DNA from: Sindora glabra
Lineage: Eukaryota; Streptophyta; Magnoliopsida; Fabales; Fabaceae
DNA: 64,000 nucleotides
Assembly: GCA_020226215.1 (NCBI GenBank)
Contig: CM035235.1
Coordinates: forward strand, 1,687,151 to 1,751,150
Reading direction: 5' to 3'
Of the stretch, positions 24,159 through 35,427 are shown piece by piece. The notes below the pieces were generated by a model. It saw nothing but the letters and a program-made list of their open reading frames with translations. It was not told the origin of the DNA and searched no databases. Both the position numbers and the translations under genes were made by a program. Position 1 is the stretch's first letter. Every line of letters begins with the position of its first letter.

Positions 24159-27100
24159 ATGACCAGATCGAAAGTTGTTGAGCCACTACTATTTGATTTT
24201 GAGATCGAGAAAACTTGTCAAAGGAATTGAAAAATACAGAAGCAGTCAACTGTAGATCAAGGTGAAGCAATGGCAGATTTGAGAGAAGAACCAGACACCA
24301 AAGCACTCCGTGACTATGCCACACCAATAGTCATGGATACTATTTCTGGAATCAGGAGACCACCTATACCAGCCAACAACTTTGAGATCAAGCCAACCAT
24401 AATTCAAATGGTGTAAGCAAATCAGTTTGGAGGTTCTCCAATAGAAGATCCAAATGCACATATAGCCAGCTTTCTCGAAATTTATGATACATTCAAGCAC
24501 AATGGCGTTTCTAATGATGCCATAAGGTTGCGACTTTTCCCTTTCTCACTTAGGGATAAGGCTAAAAGCTGGTTACACTCTTTACCAGTGGGGAGCACCA
24601 CTACATGGAACATATTGGCACAAAAATTCCTAGCAAAATTCTTTCCTCCAGCAAAAACTGCAAAAATGAGGAATGAGATTGCTTCATTCACCCAACATGA
24701 CATGGAAAGCCTTTATGAAGCATGGGAAAGATACAAGGAGCTGCTAAGAAGATGTCCTCATCATGGGGTACCAGATTGGCTGCAACTACAAACTTTCTAC
24801 AATGGATTGTCCAATGCTACCAGAACACTTGTAGATGTTGCAGCTGGTGGATCATTAATGGGAAAAAGCATAGAAACTGTTATGGAGCTGTTGGAAGAGA
24901 TGGCAGCAAATGCTTACTAATGGCCTTCTGAACGCAACACTTCAAAGAAAGCACTTGGAGTCCATGAGCTAGACATTCTGACCACTTTGTCTTCTCAAAT
25001 TGCCTCTACATCCAAGCAAGTGAGCTCATTAACAGCTCAAGCAAATGCAATTAGAACTCCTGCAAAAGCTTGTGATTTATGTGGAGGTCCTCACTTGAGC
25101 ACACAATGCTAAGAAGGAAATCCATTCATTCCTTCTCAACCTGAACAAGCCAACTATGTGGGGAATCAAAATCGTCAAAATGATCCTTTCTCAAACACAT
25201 ACAATCCAGGATGGAGAAACCACCCTAATTTAGGGTGGAGGAATAATCAGAATGTGTTCAAACCTCAAGGAAACTATCAGCAAATTCAACAATCATCACC
25301 ACAACCAAAGATAAATTTAGAAGAGGCATTGGCTCAATTAATCATGAATACTTCTCAATTCATGGCCAGAACAGAAGTTGGACTCAAGAATCAAGAAGCA
25401 ACCATGCAAAGTCAAGCAACTTCAATAAAAAATCTGGAGGTGCAAATGAGCCAAATTGTAAGTATGCTGAATTCCAGACAACCAGGCACTTTACCCAACG
25501 ACACTGAAAGAAATCCTAAAGAGCATGTAAAGGCTGTCTCATTAAGGAGTGGGAAGCAGCTAAATGAGCCGAAGAAAGAAAGAAAAATGAAGAAGCTCAA
25601 AAAGAAGATGAGGTGATTCCAGGAAGAATGACTTTTCCAAATAATCCGCTACCATATGTTCCACCAGTTCCATTTCCTCAAAGATTGGTGAAAGCTAAGC
25701 TAGACAAGCGGTTTAGCAAGTTCTTGGAGGTGTTTAAGAAGTTGCATATCAACATCCCATTTGCTGAAGCTTTAACCCAAATGCCCAGTTATGCAAAATT
25801 TATGAAGGAGATTTTATCAAAGAAATGCAAACTGGAGGATTTTGAAACAGTAGCCTTAATTGAAGAGTGCAGTGCAATTCTCCAAAAGAAACTACCGCCA
25901 AAGCTTAAAGACCCTGGGAGTTTCTGCATACCCTGTACCATTGGAGAGTGTGAATTCGAAAAAGCCTTATGTGACCTTGGTGCAAGTGTGAATTTGATGC
26001 CACTATCCGTCTATAAGAAGCTGGGATTGGGAGAAGTGAAACCAACTACCGTGTTACTGCAGCTAGCAGATCGTTCAATAAAGCATCCACGTGGAGTCCT
26101 TGAAGATGTGCTAGTAAAAGTTGATAAGTTCATCTTCCCAACAGATTTCATAGTGCTTGACATGGAAGAAGATCAAGAAATTCCTATTATTCTTGGGAGA
26201 CCATTTCTTGCAACTGGACGAGCTCTAATTGATGTACAGAAGGGAAAGCTGACTTTACAAATTCAAGATGAGCAAGTGTCCTTCAACATTTTTAAAGCCC
26301 TATCTCTTCCTGATGAAGGTGATACCTGTTTTAAGGTTGATTCAGTAAGCAATTGCACCAGAGAAGTAGTAGATGAAATTTGCTCTAATCAACCTTTAGC
26401 AGTCAGCATGATGGACACATCTCATACCAATAATCCCAAAATTCTAGAACAAGTCAACTATCTTGAAGCCAATTCACCAATTTTCATAAAAAGGCCATTC
26501 GAAGATTTGGGAGAAAAACCACCAAAGCCAGTTCCTTCAATTGAAAAGCCACCCAAATTAGAGCTGAAAACACTACCCACTCATCTAAAGTATGCTTTCC
26601 TCGAAGAGGATTCAGCCTTGCCAGTTATCATCTCATCTGATTTAACCGTGGAGGAAGAAGAAAAGTTGCTGAGGGTGTTAAGACAGCACAAGTCCGCACT
26701 GGGATGGTCGATTGCAGATATTAAGGGAATAAGCCCTTCAATCTGTATGCATAAAATACTGCTAGAAGAAGATGCCAAGCCCTGTGTTGAACATCAAAGA
26801 AGGCTCAATCCAAATATGAAGGAGGTAGTTCGTAAAGAAGTGCTCAAATGGTTAGATGCTGGCATTATCTACCCAATTTCTGATAGTCCGTGGGTAAGTC
26901 CTGTGCAAGTTGTACCAAAAAAGGAAGGCATGACAGTGGTTCCAAATGAGGCTAATCCCGCAGAGAATAGTGACCGGATGGAGAGTTTGCATTGACTATC
27001 GGAAGCTCAACAAAGCTACCAGAAAAGATCATTTTCCCTTACCATTCCTAGATCAAATGCTAGATAAATTGGCAGGACAAGCTTATTACTGCTTCCTTGA

Positions 27101-29453
27101 CGGATACACTGGTTACAACCAAATTTTGATTGCTCCTGAAGATCAAGAGAAAACAACTTTCACTTGCCCATATGGAACATTTGCCTTAAAAAAAATGCCC
27201 TTTGGATTGTACAATGCTCCTGCAACCTTCCAACGAACAATGATGGCAATCTTTTCAGATATGGTGGAAAATTTCATTGAAGTATTCATGGATGATTTCT
27301 TAGTGTTTGGGGAATCTTTTGATCTCTGTCTAGCTAATTTGCAAAAGGTACTGCAACGCTGTGTGGAGACCAACCTTGTACTTAATTGGGAAAAATGCCA
27401 CTTTATGGTGAAAGAAGGTATCGTGCTGGGACACAAAGTTTCAATTCATAGGATTGAAGTTGATCGAGCAAAAATTGAAACTATTGAAAAATTATCTCCA
27501 CCTGCGACAATCAAAGGCATCAGGAGTTTTCTGGGCCATGCTGGTTTTTACAGGCGATTCATCAAGGATTTCTCAAAGATCACAAAACTGCTATGCAAAT
27601 TGTTGGAGAAGGATATTCCATTTGTGTTCGATGAAAATTGCATATCAGCATTCAAAACCTTGAAGAAAGCTTTGATCTCAGCACCAATCATTGTTGCTCC
27701 AGATTGAAATTTTCCATTCGAAATAATGTGTGATACAAGTGATTATGCAGTTGGAGCAGTCTTGGGCCAGAGAAAGAATAAGATTTTTCATGCAATCTAT
27801 TATGCCAGCCGAACACTCAATGACGCCCAAATAAATTATGCAACAACCGAAAAAGAGCTCCTTGCTGTCGTATTTGCCTTTGATAAGTTCAGAGCCTACT
27901 TAATTGGTGCAAAAGTCATAGTCTGGATAGATCATTCAGCAATAAAATACTTGATAGAGAAGAAGGATGCAAAGGCTAGATTAATCAGATGGGTGCTTCT
28001 GTTACAAGAGTTTGATTTGGAGATCAGAGACAAAAAAGGGACCGAGAACCTCATTACAGATCACCTTTCTCGACTTGAACTTCCCAAGCTTGAACTAGAG
28101 CTGCCAATCCAAGAGTCCTTTCCAGATGAGCAGCTGTTTAATGTAAGATCATTGTCAACTCCATGGTATGCTGACATTGTGAATTATCTAGCAAGTGGGA
28201 TGATGCCATATAAGTTCTCTGCACAACAAAAGAAGAAATTCTTAGCCAATGTGAAGTATTACTTCTGGGAAGATCCATTCGTGTATAAACATTGCCCAGA
28301 TAGAATCATAAGGAGATGTGTTCCAGAAGAAGAGATGACCAATATCCTTTCTCATTGTCATTCATCCTCATATGGCGGTCATTTTAGAGCAAATCGAACT
28401 ACTGCTAAGGTTCTTCAATCTGGATTCTATTGGCTTACCCTATTCAAGGACTCTCAAGCCTATGTAGCTGCATGTGATAAATGTCAGAGAACGGGAAACA
28501 TCTCTCGGAGACATGAAACCCCATTAACCAACATTCTGGAGGTAGAATTATTTGATGTATGGGGTATTGACTTTATGGGTCCTTTTCCATCTTCATTTGG
28601 CAACCAATTCATTCTAGTGGCTATGGACTATGTATCCAAATGGGTAGAGGCAGCAACGTCTCCTACAAATGATTCTAGAGTGGTTGTGAAATTCTTGAGA
28701 AAGAATATATTCACAAGGTTTGGAGTACCTAGAGCAATCATAAGTGATGGAGGCAAGCATTTCTGCAATCAACAACTTCAATCTGTGCTCACTAAATATG
28801 GAGTAACTCACAAGGTGGTAACTCCTTATCATCCACAGACCAGTGGGCAAGTGGAGATATCAAATAGAGAGTTGAAATGGATTTTAGAGAAGGCAGTGAA
28901 TTCTAACAGGAAAGATTAGGCAAAGAAGCTGGATGATGCATTATGGGCTTATAGAACAGCATTCAAGACCCTAATTGGTACATCTCCTTACCAATTGGTA
29001 TATGGCAAGGCATGTCATCTTCCGGTTGAATTGGAGCACAAGGCATACTGGGCAGTTAAGGCATTAAATTTTGATTTGAAGACAGCTGGTGAAAGAAGGC
29101 TAATGCAACTCAATGAACTTGAAGAATTTCGCCAACATGCTTATGAAAATGCTAAGCTCTACAAGGAGAAGACAAAACTGTGGCATGATAGAAGAATTAT
29201 AAGGAAGGAGTTCACACCAGGGCAGAAAGTACTTCTCTACAACTCAAGGTTAAAACTCTTTCCAGGAAAATTGCGATCAAGGTGGTCAGGGCCTTTTACT
29301 GTGGTTCAAGTTTGGCCATATGGAACTGTGGAAATTCAAGATGGTGACAGGAAATTCAAAGTGAACGGGCAAAGATTAAAAGAATACAATGACGGTGCAT
29401 TCAACACCATCAAGACTGTCATCAAGCTCGAGGAGCCAGCTGGTAAGTATTAA
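24159..29453 (+). pseudogene. gag-pol polyprotein, decayed
   Basis: A single ancestral frame of about 1765 codons. Gag core domain lies at about 24430-24920, with a C-x2-C-x3-H-x4-C zinc knuckle at 25071-25109. Aspartic protease follows with DLGAS near 25975, then reverse transcriptase at about 26830-27450 (FMDDF), RNase H at about 27715-28075, and integrase with an HHCC finger near 28350-28490, a DDE core near 28560-28860 and a GPF-type C-terminal motif near 29285. Stops are at 24228, 24414, 24918, 25110, 27705 and 28917. Frameshifts lie near 25575-25590 (an A-rich run) and 26945-26975. All six stops are one transition from a sense codon that family conservation would predict. The first ATG at 24159 is chosen because the frame is clean up to the first stop. 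Confidence 0.93.
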
Positions 29454-29610
29454 AAAAAAAAAAGAGGACTTTGTCTAACTAAAGACGTTAAAGAAGGGTG
29501 GCTACTTGGGAGGCAACCCAAGATTTCTTTCTCTTCTCATTTCTTTTCTTATTTAAGCACACACCGCACAACATTTTTCACTCATAATTTTAGCTTTCTT
29601 CATTCTCACT

Positions 29611-30159
29611 ATGGAGGAATGCCTTACAAAGCTTAAAAGCAGATTCCCTACTCTTCCCAAAGATGTGCTCAGGAAAATCTACAATTGTCGACTTGAAAGA
29701 ATGAGGGCATTTAAACATTTGGGTCTTCCCGAGGATATACGCTGGATTATTGAAGCTAAGGTACGTTTAGCAGGTGAGTTTAATGAATCATTTGTTAGAC
29801 GTCTGCCAGGTATGGGAAGAAGTTCTTACTCTAAAAAGAGAAGAGCTAAGAGAATGAGAGTCTGTCATAAGTGTGCAAGGTGGAATTGTAATAAGCTCTG
29901 TAGGAATAAAGGAATGATTTCAGTAAATCGAGAGGACAAAATTCGATTCATAAAGGATAGACTGAGTAAAGAGTCATTGGATAATATCATTCAGACTCTT
30001 GAGACGCATCCTAGCGGAGATGCTCATGTTGTTCTTCTTGATTTAATGAACTTATTCAATACAGAAAAGGAGCGCTACAGTCTTAGGGATTTGACTATAA
30101 AAGACCCTGTTTGCCAGTTTATAAGAAAATTGGATAGGAAGCAAATCCTCGGCTCATAG
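29611..30159 (+). CDS. Retroelement extra ORF: cysteine-rich basic protein, resembles carlavirus nucleic-acid-binding protein
   Basis: A complete 182-codon ORF with its own ATG, 157 bp after the end of pol. Residues 69-84 form a Gly-Arg-Ser start followed by a Lys/Arg-rich stretch that could serve as a nuclear signal (KKRRAKR, 75-81). Directly after it come Cys85, Cys88, Cys93 and Cys97 (C-x2-C-x4-C-x3-C), probably a zinc site. A basic patch followed at once by a four-cysteine cluster, with an LPxDV-type helix upstream, is the layout of the Carla_C4 family: small RNA- and DNA-binding proteins of carlaviruses, several reported as silencing suppressors or pathogenicity factors. The spacing of the last cysteines is shorter than in those proteins, and residues 100-182 match nothing I know. 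No signal peptide or membrane segment is present. It is the only internal ORF of the element without a break. Family assignment is an inference from motif layout; an unrelated zinc-binding protein remains possible. Confidence 0.55.
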   Translation: MEECLTKLKSRFPTLPKDVLRKIYNCRLERMRAFKHLGLPEDIRWIIEAKVRLAGEFNESFVRRLPGMGRSSYSKKRRAKRMRVCHKCARWNCNKLCRNKGMISVNREDKIRFIKDRLSKESLDNIIQTLETHPSGDAHVVLLDLMNLFNTEKERYSLRDLTIKDPVCQFIRKLDRKQILGS

Positions 30160-30497
30160 AAGCCGTTTAAGCCGTTACTGAACAAAAAATCAGAGGAAGA
30201 TGTGAGCCACAATCACAACTACTGTACATATGTTTGTCTGCTTTACTTTTCCTTTATCTTTTTAACTTTACAGCTGCTTTTTAACTTTTCGTACATTTCT
30301 CTTCTTTTTAAGTTTACCTTTTCAGCATCTTTTTGACTTTCTTTTCATTCCGTATTCTGCTTTGTTCATGCCATTATTGCACTTGTCAGTTTTGCACAGT
30401 ATTTTTCTATCTTTTTCTGATTTTATCTGATTTGCATGATGTCTTTGTTTTTGCTTTTGTATTATAAGAATGCATTTCAGCAATCACACTTTGCAAA
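30160..30497 (+). other. Pyrimidine-rich spacer with many possible splice acceptors
   Basis: T/C-rich tract between the two extra ORFs containing several 'cag' or 'tag' ends after long pyrimidine runs (for example near 30272, 30324 and 30480). It resembles a splice-acceptor region and could allow the LOG-like ORF to be expressed from a spliced RNA. No ORF of its own. Confidence 0.35.
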
Positions 30498-31175
30498 ATG
30501 TCTGAAGGAGAGAGTAAAAAGGAGGAAGAGGTTGAAAAACCATCAAAATATGGATTTAAATCTATCTGTGTTTTTGGTGAATCTTTTGCTGGAAAGAATG
30601 TAGAATTTCTGCTAGCAGCAACTGAACTTGGTCATGCATTAGCTGCTAGAAAGATTGCTTGTGTGTATGGAGGAGGGCTTAATAGCTTAAAAGGAAGTGC
30701 AACATTTTCTGCCTACATCAGAGAAAGCAAAATATTGAGTATCCTTGTGAATAGTTTAAATGATAAGAAATACGCCATCGGTAAAACATTAAAGGTTTCA
30801 AACTTGCCTGAACGTATTGGTTGCATGCTTTACAGTGCTGAAGCCTTTATTGCTTTACCTGGTGGTTTAAAAGCATTAGATGGAATTTCCAGCATTGCAT
30901 ATTAGATTAACTTGAACTTTCATCAGAAGCCAGTAGGTTTATTAAATGTTAATGGTTTTTATGATAGTTTGCTATCTTTTTTAGATCAAGCTGTAGAACA
31001 GGGATTCATACCCCAAGCGACTCGCCGTGACATAATGTCTGCCTCAACTGCTGATCAGCTGATTGACCAATTACAAAGCTATACACCTAAACCAGATCCA
31101 TCAATGAAAAAGAAAGATTGGCAATCTCCAACCAGCAGTCAGAAGCATGAGCCAGACACCACTCTCCGGTTGTAA
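30498..31175 (+). pseudogene. LOG-like ORF (cytokinin riboside monophosphate phosphoribohydrolase family), captured, one stop
   Basis: Similar to plant LONELY GUY enzymes, which release active cytokinin bases from their ribotides in the cytosol. The ORF keeps the Rossmann-type start, the YGGG motif (residues 57-60), the Arg of the substrate site (106), the segment leading to PGG (121-123) and, after the stop, the conserved C-terminal strand and helices (from about 30912). The frame is continuous except for a TAG at 30903, where the family has a Trp codon. The normal PGGxGTxxE active-site motif is changed: Gly-Thr is replaced and the final Glu is Gly, so catalysis is doubtful. Plant LOG genes have several introns and this copy has none, so it was probably captured from spliced RNA. 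The charged N-terminal 17 residues and the C-terminal tail are not typical of LOG. Confidence 0.85.
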
Positions 31176-32559
31176 CTCTATTTACTCTTGGTTTTACTCC
31201 CAAAATTTCTTTTATATATGTGTTGCTTATGCATTTTCTTTTAATAAACCCTTTTTGCTACTTTGTTGAAGACATTGGGGACAATGTCTACATTAAGTGT
31301 GGGGGGGAATAACAAAAAAATTAAAAAATTTTTTTTACTTTTTAGGATATTTTGGTAGTAAAACCATGAGATTTATTATATATAAACAAGGGATGGCCGA
31401 GTAAAGAGTTATTTTCTGCTCTTGATACGCATCCTAAAAAAAATAAAAAAAAATCAAAAATAAAAAAAATATTTTCCTGCTTATTAGGTTCCTTTCAATA
31501 ATTTTAAAAGATTTCATAGCATGATTGAACAACTTTCTTACTTCTTAGAATTAATGAGTTTGGTAATGGATTTTGAGTTGGAAACCTCTAACCGTGAGAT
31601 TTTGAGCCTACTTGTTGAATCAGTATTATATTTCTTGTGTGTGATATTCACCTGTTAAGTTATCACTCTAGAACTTGCATAAAATCTGGTTGGGATTACA
31701 ATTTACATGCATACTCAAACATGATAAAGGCATTTTTTTTTCCTCAGTTAGAACCAAATAGCCAACCCTGCAGTTTTACCATTGATAAACTTCTTTGAGC
31801 CTGATTAACCGTTTCTTTGCTTTAACCCATTAATATGTCATTTAATGAAATATCAATTGTCTTTACTTAACCCTAGGGATTAGTAGAGCATTTGAATCTT
31901 TGAACAATGGGTTTTTGACAAAGTGTGGGGGAATATGTATTATTAACTTCAAAGTTGCAAGGGTTTTCTTTCAAAAAAGAAAAAAAGAAAAGAAAAAAAA
32001 ATAGTTCAAAAAAAAAAATAAAAAAAGAAAAAGAAGAAAAAGAAGAAGAGAGAAATTGATGTGTACTTGAATTTGAATCGTGGGCTGCTATGTTGAGATA
32101 AAATAATTTAGAGATTACCCATGTTTTAATTGCTCTATTAATTTCTCTCCTTACTTCAGCCTTTCATATCCTTGTTTTATCTTTCCTTTACCTTAGCCTC
32201 ATTACAACCCTTAATAAGACCTTTTGATTTGAAGTGTGCATGTAAATTAGGTAGTGGAGATTGAGAATTTATGCAAGCCTATGGTAGTGCAATCTTTAAT
32301 AGGATGAATTTGAGTGAAACACTTGCCCATAAACACTTGAGAGAGGAAGAGTTGCAGTGATTTTGGTTCAATCCTTCTCAAATGAAATTACAATTCCTTT
32401 TTAGTTTTATATGTCAAGATTTGTTGATTCATGAATGCTATGATATCTTTGTACTTTAATTATCTTTCTTATGTTTTTGTACTTTTTATCTCATGGGTAG
32501 ATTAGTATTAGTATTAGTTTTCTTTTGTTTTGTACTTGTCCGAGGACATCCAAAAGCAA
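31176..32559 (+). other. Non-coding 3' region of the retrotransposon
   Basis: No ORF of substance. It has A-rich runs near 31430-31470 and 31970-32055, a 7-base-arm hairpin (gacattg/caatgtc, 31270-31287) and two PPT-like copies, 'aagtgtggggggg' near 31295 and 'aaagtgtgggggaat' near 31920. The length is usual for the region before the 3' LTR in Athila elements. Confidence 0.6.
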
Positions 32560-32573
32560 AGTGTGGGGGAATT
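32560..32573 (+). other. Polypurine tract
   Basis: 'agtgtgggggaatt' lies directly before the 3' LTR. It is the primer site for plus-strand synthesis. Similar motifs occur twice upstream. Confidence 0.8.
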
Positions 32574-34144
32574 TGATATGTAAAATATTTACATATTTAT
32601 TTTCCCTTGTATGATGCATTTTTGGATGTTATCTTGTTTAATTTAATAAATTTAGTTGCATTTTGTGAATGAGTCTTGAATTTGAAATGAAATCAAATAT
32701 TTTAGATAATGCTGTATTTTGACCCTGTTTCAGGTTTTAAGCTATATTTGGAGTTCTAGATGTTGGATTGGGTTGTTCTTTATATGGATAAAAAGCTAAG
32801 AAAAATCCCTGCAACTTTCATGTTTAAAGAAAAGCCCAGTTCGGGATCTAAGGATCTCAAATTCTGCTTGGAAGATGAAACAGTGGTTCTGGCGGAATCT
32901 GACCTTTGGCTACTAATTTGATCATAACTTGAGCTAGAAATGTCAAAATTAGGAGTTCTTTGCGGCATTTGAAAGATAAGATCCAGCCCTACAACTCCTA
33001 TGTTGACAAGAAGATGTAAATCTGCCATTCCGGTGGTCAAAAATTACCAACAAGTTAGAAGAATTATTGTTGCGAAAATCAAAAAGGATAGTTGGAGACC
33101 ATGTGATTGGTAGATGAAGCATGTGATTGGTAGTTGGTGGTTAAGATTTTTGACTTGCAGCTGACTCATTCACCTATAAATAGGTGGAAGTGGAGAGCAT
33201 TCAAGCATCCAAGCATTGAATCATTCATTCATGCATCTTAGATAGTAGTTCATGCATTTTTAGTTCTAGTATGCCTCCTACATGGAAGGCTAGGTTCTCC
33301 TCCTACATGGACGATTCTACCTCCTAATGGATGGATAGTATTTCTATTCTCATGCATTTGTAATTATATTTTATGTTTGTATCATGAATGTGATGATGTT
33401 TTTATTTTATTTTGAGTTTGTGTTTAATTTCATTATGTTCTAATTTCTCATCTTCCTAGGGTGATGACGTAACTTGATAATAACGGATTGAATTCTAATC
33501 TATTGAAACTAATTTTGATTTACTTTCTTAGATTGAGTTTTATTTATTGCTCTTAATGTTTTCGATTGATTGGCCATCTTTTGAATGAACTCAATATGCA
33601 TGTTGAGACCGGAAGGAGATACATGTGTATGGAACCTATAATTAAAACCGTAAATTACATATGAAATAGGAATATATTCATATGGTTTATGTAGTTTTAA
33701 TGAGTTCCATGAATCCTAATGCATGATTAGTTGTTGCAATTCACGTAGGAATATAGTGAATTGGCAATTAATTATAGAATTACTTGACCTTGGAAGAGGC
33801 TAGTAATTAATTTAGGGAAACTCGACTATCAATCAAGGGAGTCAAAATTGGATTAGTGTAGATAGATGATTCAATCCGAAGTTGTTAAGTGAAGTCTGAT
33901 CCCTAGGTCTTTATTCATATTCATCCTTACTCCATTTGCATTCATATTTACTTTAAATACTTTTTGCATCAATCTTTATTTATTCGCTTCAATTACAACT
34001 AATCGATTTGCTAAATAGTATTAAGGTTATTAATTTTGGTACTTAGTGAAACAATCCTCGTGGGAACGATACTTTCTCATCACTCTATTACTTGTTTACG
34101 ACAGTGTGCACTTGCGCTATTGATAAATCATTTCACACGTAACA
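32574..34144 (+). repeat. 3' LTR
   Basis: 1571 bp, from 'tgatatgtaaaatatt' to 'cacacgtaaca'. It has two copies of the 20-bp unit (33100-33140) where the 5' LTR has three. The TATA palindrome is at 33172-33187. Confidence 0.96.
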
Positions 34145-34149
34145 ATTGT
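34145..34149. repeat. Target-site duplication, right copy (ATTGT)
   Basis: ATTGT after the 3' LTR, followed by 'gatattagg', which rejoins the RLP-C 3' flank interrupted at 22435. Confidence 0.97.
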
Positions 34150-34745
34150 GATATTAGGCAACTAAGTTTATATTAATATATTTTGATGAAATGATGCATT
34201 TAAACAAAACAACATAAATGCATATATTGATAAAAGGATATCCATGAGAAGAGAAAAGCCATAAGTTTCAAGAATATCTTTATTTAATAAGTGTGCTTTC
34301 TATCATAAATAGAAGTATTATGCAATACTTACATTAACATCATTGATTATTCATCAACTATATAATTCTCGAGAGTTCTTTCAAAGATTTTACAAAGGTT
34401 TTTTGGATAAATAGTTATATTTATTATTTTTATAACTTTTTTTATTATAATTTGATTGTATAATTGCTTATGGTTTAATTTAAGCTTATTATTACATTTT
34501 TAATTATTTTAATAATTATTTTTAATTATACATATAAGTATATTTTAATATTAATTTATTTTTTAATACCCAACATCTTATATTATAAATTTCTAAAAAG
34601 TAATAACATTTTTTTAATATTAATGAAATGTATTGATAATGGAAATTCATATTTAAGTAGATATGTTATATATTAATTACATTTTTTGAGTCCCCATGCT
34701 TGGTGTTTGTAGAAAAATTAATAACTTAATTAAATAAATAATTAT
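34150..34745. repeat. Right half of the RLP-C 3' flank
   Basis: Continues the sequence cut by the retrotransposon and matches about 15532-16140 and 19390-19990. No gene. Confidence 0.85.
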
Positions 34746-35354
34746 TCTTGCCTTTTCCATATAAGGTTCTTGATGTACATACATATAGATATAGATATAT
34801 GCAAGATCTTATTCATTCTTTGTGTTTTTACCCTTTTGCAAATTCCAATAATTCTCACTTTTTTTCCCATATATTCAAGCAATGTTACTTGGACAGACAG
34901 AGGGTTCATTTGATATTAAAGCTTTTTAGAATTAATTTTATTTTATTTCAACAAAAATAATTTTAATTCATCTGTAAATGAATTCTTTTATTTAAAATGT
35001 ATTAAAAATACATAAAATTCAATTGAAAAGTAGATTTTAATGTGCCTTAGTAAATACAATATTACAAAGTGGATAATTTTTTTACGTAATATATATTTAA
35101 AGCCAAATAAAATGAGTTCTAGTGAAAGTTCTCTTTTATTTAAAGTCAAACACTATTAAAAATTTATTTAAAAAAATAAATTTTTATTTTTAATTATGTC
35201 AAACAAAAGGAAAATGATCTAAATTAAACTATCCCACATTTTTAGAAAGACAAGGAGTTAATTTGACTCATACTATGCCATGGGTAAAAGTATCAGAGAA
35301 TTCATGACATCTTTGCTATTACCTCCCTACTTCTTTTAATTCTAAAACCAATTT

Positions 35355-35427
<73 letters not shown>

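Larger units (their letters stand above)
22436..34144 (+). mobile_element. Athila-type Ty3/gypsy LTR retrotransposon with two extra ORFs
   Basis: An 11.7-kb element bounded by TG...CA LTRs and a 5-bp target duplication. Order: 5' LTR, tRNA-Asp PBS, gag, protease, reverse transcriptase, RNase H, integrase, a 182-codon cysteine-rich ORF, a LOG-like ORF, PPT, 3' LTR. The tRNA-Asp primer, the DLGAS protease, the FMDDF reverse transcriptase and the long 3' region point to the Athila lineage. By hand comparison the LTRs differ at roughly 20 positions plus one 20-bp repeat unit, so the insertion is fairly recent. gag-pol is broken by six stops and two frameshifts, so this copy cannot move by itself. 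Confidence 0.95.

Noticed and set aside
29611..30159. F-box-like reading of the LPKDVL segment
   Set aside because: Only a few residues match an F-box and no downstream F-box core follows. The basic patch plus four cysteines fits a small zinc nucleic-acid-binding protein better.
29611..31175. An env-like gene in the usual Athila position
   Set aside because: Neither ORF has a signal peptide or a membrane segment.
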